Shown: positions 6,754-10,837 of the stretch, in pieces
How the letters are laid out: each line of letters begins with the position of its first letter
How positions within the stretch are numbered: the first letter of the stretch is position 1
From: Candidatus Brocadiaceae bacterium
Lineage (GTDB): Bacteria; Planctomycetota; Brocadiia; Brocadiales; Bathyanammoxibiaceae
Direction: 5' to 3'
NCBI GenBank assembly: GCA_030018855.1
Contig: JASEHG010000050.1
Span: 1-10,837 of the forward strand
DNA length: 10,837 bases
Notes under the pieces: model-generated
The model's input: only the letters and a program-made list of their open reading frames with translations
Told to the model about the DNA's origin: nothing
The model's database searches: none
Translations under genes and position numbers: made by a program

Positions 6754-6849
6754 GCAAAGACATGGAAGTACGAGAGATGTCAGAAATAAAACGACAAGTC
6801 GCTTAGATAGTCCAATCCCCTCGCATGTAGAAAAATGTGTTGTAGCCAA

Positions 6850-7800
6850 ATGGACAACCTGACCTACCAAATCCTCCTTGCCTTTGCCCTGGACCTGGTT
6901 ATGGGCGACCCCTACTGGCTTCCCCACCCTGTAAGGGCCATAGGTGGATTCATAGCATGGGGAGAAAAAGTACTCAGGGTACTCATCCCCTGGGAGAGGT
7001 TAGCAGGGATAATCCTCACCCTCACCATAGTAATTGGCACTTACCTTACAGTCGCCTGGATTTTAAACTACTCTCAGGGGCACGGCCGCCCCTGGTATTT
7101 TATCCTCTCGGTAGTCTTCCTCTATTTTTCCCTGTCACTCAAGTGCCTTGGGGATGAGGCAAAAAGGGTACTGTCCGCACTGGAGGCGGGGGAACTGGAC
7201 ACGGCCAGACGTCGTCTCTCAGGTATTGTGGGCAGAGATACCCATAGCCTTGGGGAAGCCCAAATAGTAAGGGCCTCTGTAGAGACGGTGGCGGAGAATA
7301 CGGTAGACGGCATCCTTTCCCCCCTCTTCTACGCCTTCATCGGGGGGCCAGCCCTGGCTATGGCCTATAAGGCCGTAAATACCCTTGACTCCATGATAGG
7401 TTACAAGGACGAGAGATACCTCCACTTTGGTTGGGCGGCGGCCAGACTAGACGACCTGGCCAACTACGTCCCTGCCAGGCTTGCCTCCCGACTGATACCC
7501 CTGGCCTCCCTGCTCGCCGGTCTCAGATACAAAGAATGTTACTTCCTTACCATACGGGATGGTAGAAAGCACCCAAGTCCTAATAGTGGTATTCCGGAGG
7601 CCGCCTTTGCCGGGGCACTGGGGGTCCAACTGGGTGGGCCTAGCACCTATGGCGGCGTCCTATCCGAAAAACCCCTCCTCGGAGAGCCCGTAGAACCCAT
7701 GAATACCCGTAAGATTAAAGAGGCGGTAAGACTCGCCTATACCACCTCCTTTCTGGCCCTGGCCCTGGGGGTGGCCGTAAGGATTGCCCTGGAGGTCTAA
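6850..7800 (+). CDS. cbiB: Adenosylcobinamide-phosphate synthase CbiB (CobD)
   Basis: This is a membrane enzyme of late cobalamin biosynthesis. It attaches aminopropanol or its phosphate to the propionate side chain of adenosylcobyric acid, giving adenosylcobinamide (phosphate). From ATG 6850 the protein is 316 residues, the usual length. Family signatures are clear in order: ALDLVMGDPYWLPHPVRAIG at the N terminus; GRDTHSLGEAQIVRASVETV and ENTVDGILSPLFYA in the middle; then AYKAVNTLDSMIGYKDERY, and DGRKHPSPNSGIPEAAFAGA near the C terminus. Several hydrophobic helices are present. An in-frame ATG at 6835 would add five residues. 6850 is chosen because it puts GDP at residue 19, as in characterised homologues, but neither start has a clear Shine-Dalgarno. 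Its last codons carry the ribosome binding site of the next gene. Its natural partner cbiA lies 2.75 kb downstream, beyond the restriction-modification cassette. Confidence 0.95.
   Translation: MDNLTYQILLAFALDLVMGDPYWLPHPVRAIGGFIAWGEKVLRVLIPWERLAGIILTLTIVIGTYLTVAWILNYSQGHGRPWYFILSVVFLYFSLSLKCLGDEAKRVLSALEAGELDTARRRLSGIVGRDTHSLGEAQIVRASVETVAENTVDGILSPLFYAFIGGPALAMAYKAVNTLDSMIGYKDERYLHFGWAAARLDDLANYVPARLASRLIPLASLLAGLRYKECYFLTIRDGRKHPSPNSGIPEAAFAGALGVQLGGPSTYGGVLSEKPLLGEPVEPMNTRKIKEAVRLAYTTSFLALALGVAVRIALEV
7791..7796 (+). promoter_or_regulatory. Ribosome binding site inside the cbiB 3' end
   Basis: GGAGGT ends 6 bases before the ATG at 7803, an ideal spacing. It lies wholly within the last codons of cbiB. 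It is the strongest Shine-Dalgarno of the plus-strand genes and decides the start of the restriction gene. It probably served the original gene after cbiB before the cassette arrived. Confidence 0.7.
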
Positions 7801-7802
7801 GG

Positions 7803-8636
7803 ATGACAACCTTTGAAGTTGGTTCCACTACAGCAAAAGGCGGTTTTGCAAACGAGAAGGCGATTTGCGCCAAATTCAATGGCTGGAAAAAAGATAAAGA
7901 GGCACAACTTTGGCTCAGAATTATGGGATACAACCCGAAGGAGATAGATTCTGTTGAGGCGATTCAGATACCGACCAGGATGAAAAGAACAGATGCGGAA
8001 CATCTGGGATTAAAAGAGAGTTTTGAGGAGTTGATGAAATTTAAAAAGACAGATGCCCAATTAAGAATTTTGATTACAATTGGGAAGATAATAAAAGTTG
8101 AAAATTTGTCATTAAAGAAGGCAAACTCGGATGCAGATTTTAACCAGGTAGATAAAAGACGGGTAGACACATACCAGGAGATATGGAAATTTGATAACGA
8201 TGTAGCCCTTGGGCTTAAGCTCTTCACAGGAGAAATTAATCCCGCTTCTCAGCCTGAAATAATTAAGGGCAAGACTCTAAGAGACAAAAGAAGGATGTTT
8301 ATTGATGAGCTTCCAGAATCTTTAAGACAAAAGATTATGAACTTCTTCAGTGAAAATAGAATTCTTGTGGTCTCAGATATTCTGAAAGGTAGAGGTGGCC
8401 TATCTGCTAACTGGATGTTGGTTACAAAATATAATAGGAACGATGATACCACTACATGGATATTAAAAGACATCAATACAGTGATGAATTTCTTTGGTTC
8501 GGGCGATGTAAGGGTATCACCGAAAGGGAGTTTATATCTCGGCAAACTAACTGTAATGAGAAAAGGTGGTACACCAGACCCCACTAAATTACAATTTAAA
8601 ATAAACCCATGTAAACTTTTTGAATTGAAGAAATGA
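7803..8636 (+). CDS. Putative type II restriction endonuclease
   Basis: This is a 277-residue soluble protein. The call rests on its partner and on its architecture. GGFANEKAICAKFNGW (13-28) is a start seen in several restriction enzymes. KTDAQLRI (82-89) followed by ENLSLKKA (100-107) fits a PD-(D/E)xK-like core, with D84 and the S-x-K form of the last motif. FNQVDKRRVDTY (113-124), GLKLFTGE (137-144) and the C-terminal YLGKLTVMRKGG (245-256) then LQFKINP (263-269) resemble the ends of such enzymes. It would cut a specific unmethylated DNA site. The site cannot be told. It starts two bases after cbiB and overlaps the methyltransferase start by 4 bp (ATGA), so the three are probably translated from one message. 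AT-rich codon use marks it as acquired. No controller gene is present. Confidence 0.65.
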   Translation: MTTFEVGSTTAKGGFANEKAICAKFNGWKKDKEAQLWLRIMGYNPKEIDSVEAIQIPTRMKRTDAEHLGLKESFEELMKFKKTDAQLRILITIGKIIKVENLSLKKANSDADFNQVDKRRVDTYQEIWKFDNDVALGLKLFTGEINPASQPEIIKGKTLRDKRRMFIDELPESLRQKIMNFFSENRILVVSDILKGRGGLSANWMLVTKYNRNDDTTTWILKDINTVMNFFGSGDVRVSPKGSLYLGKLTVMRKGGTPDPTKLQFKINPCKLFELKK

Positions 8637-10528
8637 ATATGCTTTGTCTAGCAAAAGTAAAATTTGATTTAAGAGACCCGGATGAGGTCTATTTTGCCCA
8701 AAGGGAGATAGATAGTTTGCTGGGTGCAAAAACGGAATTTGTCAAGACTATTGCATCCCTTATAAGAGAGAAACCTTTTAACTTACTTGACAACGAAGTT
8801 ATCCATTTAATTACCCGATTAGTTTATATGGGAGAAGGCCAAGGATTCTTGGCAGAAATACCTGTCAGGGAAATAGTAAGCATGGTAAAAAGGGCAACGT
8901 TTTTCAGAGAGATTTATGTAATTTCTGAGACCAAAAGCAATTCGGAAGTGCTAAACCTACTAAATAAGATTGGTATCACAATCCATAGCGAGCAGTTAGC
9001 GAACAAAAAAATTGATCCCAATCACTACACACAAATCTTATTAAAAGAAGTATCGGGAAAAAACAAATTAGTAGCAGTAAGATTTCTTCCCTATCAAACC
9101 TTTTTTGAATACGTGACCGAGGTGAAAAAACTTCCTGCAGCAGTTTTCCGCCCTAAAAATAGTGAGAATTGGAAGGATTACTTTAAGGAAAAGGAGACTG
9201 GCGTAGAAAAGGGAGCAAATGAATTGCTTGAACACCTTAAGATAGGGCACTATCGTTCCCCTCACTTCGGATTGGGGAAAAACCATGTCGGAGACTTTGT
9301 AGACTGGGCCTCTACCGACTTAAGAAAACCTTTCCTTCACTATCTCCATAAATATAAAGGGAAAGGAGACCCAAGAATGTCTCGTGCCTTGATAAACTTA
9401 CTCAATGTCAAAGAGGGCGATACCATACTAGACCCTTTTGCGGGTTCCGGGGCATTTATCGCTGATGCACAGACGATGGGTATAAATGCAATTGGTATAG
9501 AGGTGTTAAATATAGGAAAGATGGTTGCTGAGGTAAAATGCAATCTTGGAATAAATACTACAACTGTCCGTAATGCAGCAATCAAGCTGTTTGAATCTAT
9601 TGATGAGCCTCTCTTCAAACAAGATATAAAAGACGAGTTAATGGGGTTAAAAGATAAACTAAGAAAGGATACAGGCAACAATAGTGCCTGTAAGAAAATA
9701 GAACCCCATCTAGGAAAGATACTACTTCTTAAAAAGGAGATTGAGAAAATTAAAGACAGTGAAGTTAAAAAACTATTTTTAATTCTCCTAAGCCAGCAGG
9801 TCGTTGAATACTCCGAAAAAAGTAGGGCATGGGATATAGTCAATTCATTTAAATCCTATGTTGAGGATAGATATTTGACCCTATACGCTACAAAAAAGTT
9901 AGCTGAAGTGCTTGACGTAAATTTTAGCGGTAGCAAAACAAAAATAATCAAAGGGGATTCTACTAACATGTCAGTGGTAGAGGACAACTCTATAGACGGT
10001 ATACTTACCTCACCCCCTTATTTTGATGCGCTGGATTATATTGGAAATAATGAAATATCAATACTAATCCTCGGCTTGGACGAGGACCTCGCGTGGGGTT
10101 CCACAAAAGATTTTTACGAAGCAAAACATAGGGAGGAGAGTAAATATGAGTCCCTGCCTCTATTCATCAGAGATAGGTATCTTGCTATTGAACTTCCAGA
10201 ATCTAGCTCAAAACTTATAGAATTACTGGAGAAGTCTCGTAGGAGTCACAAATCAAAGATAGTCCAGAATTACCTAAAAATGATGAAACTTTCCTTTGAG
10301 GAATGCTATCGTGCCTTAAAAAACAATAAATACTACTTAATGGTTATTAGTAAGTACCATGTCTGGACAATAGATGGAAAAGAAGAGGTAATAGATACCT
10401 CAACTGTGCTGGCAGACTTAGGGAAATCTGTGGGTTTCAAAGTAGCCGATGTTATTGAACACGGTCTATCCAAGGCAGACAAGGGCAAGATTGGGGTTGA
10501 AGATATATTAGTGTTTCAAAAGCAATGA
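8633..10528 (+). CDS. DNA methyltransferase, Trm11-like (m4C/m6A type)
   Basis: This is a 631-residue S-adenosylmethionine-dependent methyltransferase. DPFAGSG (267-273) is the SAM-binding motif I and GIE (288-290) follows as the motif II acid. TSPPY (459-463) is the catalytic motif IV, in the SPPY form common in N4-cytosine methyltransferases, though adenine enzymes with it exist. The order I then IV excludes the beta class. The approach to motif I (RKPFLHYLHKYKG, then PRMSRALINL, 231-256) resembles Trm11-type methylases, and the first 230 residues may be a THUMP-like or target-recognition region. A helical, Lys-rich insert of about 140 residues (310-450) lies between motifs II and IV. It would protect host DNA from the adjoining endonuclease. 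The start overlaps the preceding stop as ATGA and has only a weak binding site; an ATG two codons on is possible. Confidence 0.85.
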   Translation: MNMLCLAKVKFDLRDPDEVYFAQREIDSLLGAKTEFVKTIASLIREKPFNLLDNEVIHLITRLVYMGEGQGFLAEIPVREIVSMVKRATFFREIYVISETKSNSEVLNLLNKIGITIHSEQLANKKIDPNHYTQILLKEVSGKNKLVAVRFLPYQTFFEYVTEVKKLPAAVFRPKNSENWKDYFKEKETGVEKGANELLEHLKIGHYRSPHFGLGKNHVGDFVDWASTDLRKPFLHYLHKYKGKGDPRMSRALINLLNVKEGDTILDPFAGSGAFIADAQTMGINAIGIEVLNIGKMVAEVKCNLGINTTTVRNAAIKLFESIDEPLFKQDIKDELMGLKDKLRKDTGNNSACKKIEPHLGKILLLKKEIEKIKDSEVKKLFLILLSQQVVEYSEKSRAWDIVNSFKSYVEDRYLTLYATKKLAEVLDVNFSGSKTKIIKGDSTNMSVVEDNSIDGILTSPPYFDALDYIGNNEISILILGLDEDLAWGSTKDFYEAKHREESKYESLPLFIRDRYLAIELPESSSKLIELLEKSRRSHKSKIVQNYLKMMKLSFEECYRALKNNKYYLMVISKYHVWTIDGKEEVIDTSTVLADLGKSVGFKVADVIEHGLSKADKGKIGVEDILVFQKQ

Positions 10529-10549
10529 ATTGTTTATAACTAATACAAG

Positions 10550-10837
10550 ATGTCTATTTACCCCACACTCCTCATCGCCGGTACCCACAGCGGGGTTGGC
10601 AAGACTACCATTACCCTGGCCCTTATGGCCACCCTCAGGAAAAAAGGTTTAAAAGTTCAAGGGTTCAAGGTAGGCCCAGATTATATTGACCCCAGTCACC
10701 ACACCCTGGCCACGGGTATACCCTCAAGGAACCTGGATACGTGGATGATGGGCCCGGAGGCCTGCCTGGAACTCTTTACCAGGGCCGCCCGAGAGGCCGA
10801 TATATCGGTAATAGAAGGGGTGATGGGGCTTTATGAT
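10550..10837 (+). CDS. cbiA: Cobyrinate a,c-diamide synthase CbiA (CobB), N-terminal part
   Basis: The first 96 codons are in the window and the frame is open to its end. This is the ATP- and glutamine-dependent enzyme that amidates the a and c side chains of cobyrinic acid in corrin biosynthesis. LIAGTHSGVGKTTITLAL (8-25) is the phosphate-binding loop of the family. KVGPDYIDPSHH (42-53), RNLDTWM and EGVMGLYD (89-96) are typical CbiA/CobB signatures. The C-terminal glutamine amidotransferase domain lies outside the window. Codon use returns to the cbiB style at once. No Shine-Dalgarno is visible in the 21 bases after the methyltransferase stop, which fits loss of its original signal when the cassette inserted. 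Confidence 0.95.
   Translation, partial: MSIYPTLLIAGTHSGVGKTTITLALMATLRKKGLKVQGFKVGPDYIDPSHHTLATGIPSRNLDTWMMGPEACLELFTRAAREADISVIEGVMGLYD

Larger units (their letters stand above)
6389..6849. other. Divergent intergenic region with palindrome cluster
   Basis: The 461 bases separate the minus-strand operon from cbiB. In order they hold the minus-strand promoter (6396-6425), a large nested palindrome (6476-6537), a second nested palindrome (6568-6622), a hairpin (6641-6670) and a possible plus-strand promoter (6725-6753). An open frame across 6614-6862 is judged to be translated repeat sequence, not a gene. I see no match to the conserved boxes of a cobalamin riboswitch upstream of cbiB. Confidence 0.6.
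7801..10549 (+). other. Restriction-modification cassette inserted in a cobalamin operon
   Basis: This is the stretch between the cbiB stop and the cbiA start. Base and codon use change at both edges. cbiB and cbiA favour GCC, CTG, CTC and CCC, whereas the two cassette genes are rich in AAA, ATA, TTA and GAA. The genes overlap by 4 bp and have no integrase, transposase or obvious terminal repeats. Horizontal acquisition is inferred from composition, function and position. Confidence 0.65.

Noticed and set aside
6541..6849. Cobalamin riboswitch upstream of cbiB
   Set aside because: I looked for the conserved B12-box and GGTGAAA-type elements on the plus strand and found none in a convincing order. 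The GGTGAAA at 6301 is part of the hairpin in the other operon's leader and lacks the rest of the motif.
6614..6862. Plus-strand open frame of 82 codons before cbiB
   Set aside because: Its first part reads through palindromic repeat sequence, and its end overlaps cbiB in another frame; no ribosome binding site.
9340..9843. Minus-strand open frame of 167 codons
   Set aside because: It is antisense to the methyltransferase and its Ser/Ile/Phe-rich translation is what an AT-rich coding strand gives in reverse.
7801..10549. Transposon or integron carrying the restriction-modification genes
   Set aside because: I found no transposase, integrase, terminal inverted repeats or target duplication at the two junctions.

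Overview
This looks like a chromosomal window from an anaerobic or microaerophilic bacterium. Three cobalamin-binding radical SAM enzymes sit next to genes of corrin-ring biosynthesis. The sequence does not fix the taxon. Rich palindromic intergenic repeats, of the type ending in AGGGGCGTATTG, recall genomes of uncultured lineages such as Planctomycetota or Omnitrophota, but that is only an impression. There are no rRNA, tRNA or CRISPR sequences.

Left half (1-6388, minus strand). One co-directional run is read right to left. It starts with a 38-codon small ORF and a GT-C membrane glycosyltransferase (6284-4575). Three paralogous B12-binding radical SAM proteins of about 470 residues follow (4460-3060, 3007-1598, 1577-153). 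The run ends with the first 38 codons of a second GT-C-like membrane protein (116-1). A strong promoter (TTGACA, 18 bp, TATTAT at 6425-6396) ends seven bases before the small ORF. A second good promoter (4514-4486) precedes the radical SAM trio. The layout suggests a pathway that builds and radically modifies a polyprenyl-linked glycan or membrane lipid. The substrate cannot be read from the sequence.

Middle (about 6389-6849). This is a divergent intergenic region packed with nested palindromes. The central 27 bp of one palindrome recurs with a single mismatch, in reverse orientation, inside the coding sequence of the GT-C gene, where it is translated in frame.

Right half (6850-10837, plus strand). 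This is a cobalamin biosynthesis operon, cbiB then cbiA (cut by the window end). An AT-richer two-gene cassette interrupts it: a probable type II restriction endonuclease and a Trm11-like DNA methyltransferase with DPFAGSG and TSPPY motifs. The cassette begins two bases after the cbiB stop and uses a Shine-Dalgarno sequence inside the cbiB 3' end. This suggests that it inserted at the cbiB-cbiA junction and took over the translation signal of cbiA.

Functionally, the plus-strand operon would make the cofactor that the minus-strand radical SAM enzymes are predicted to use. The restriction-modification cassette would travel on the transcription of a housekeeping operon.
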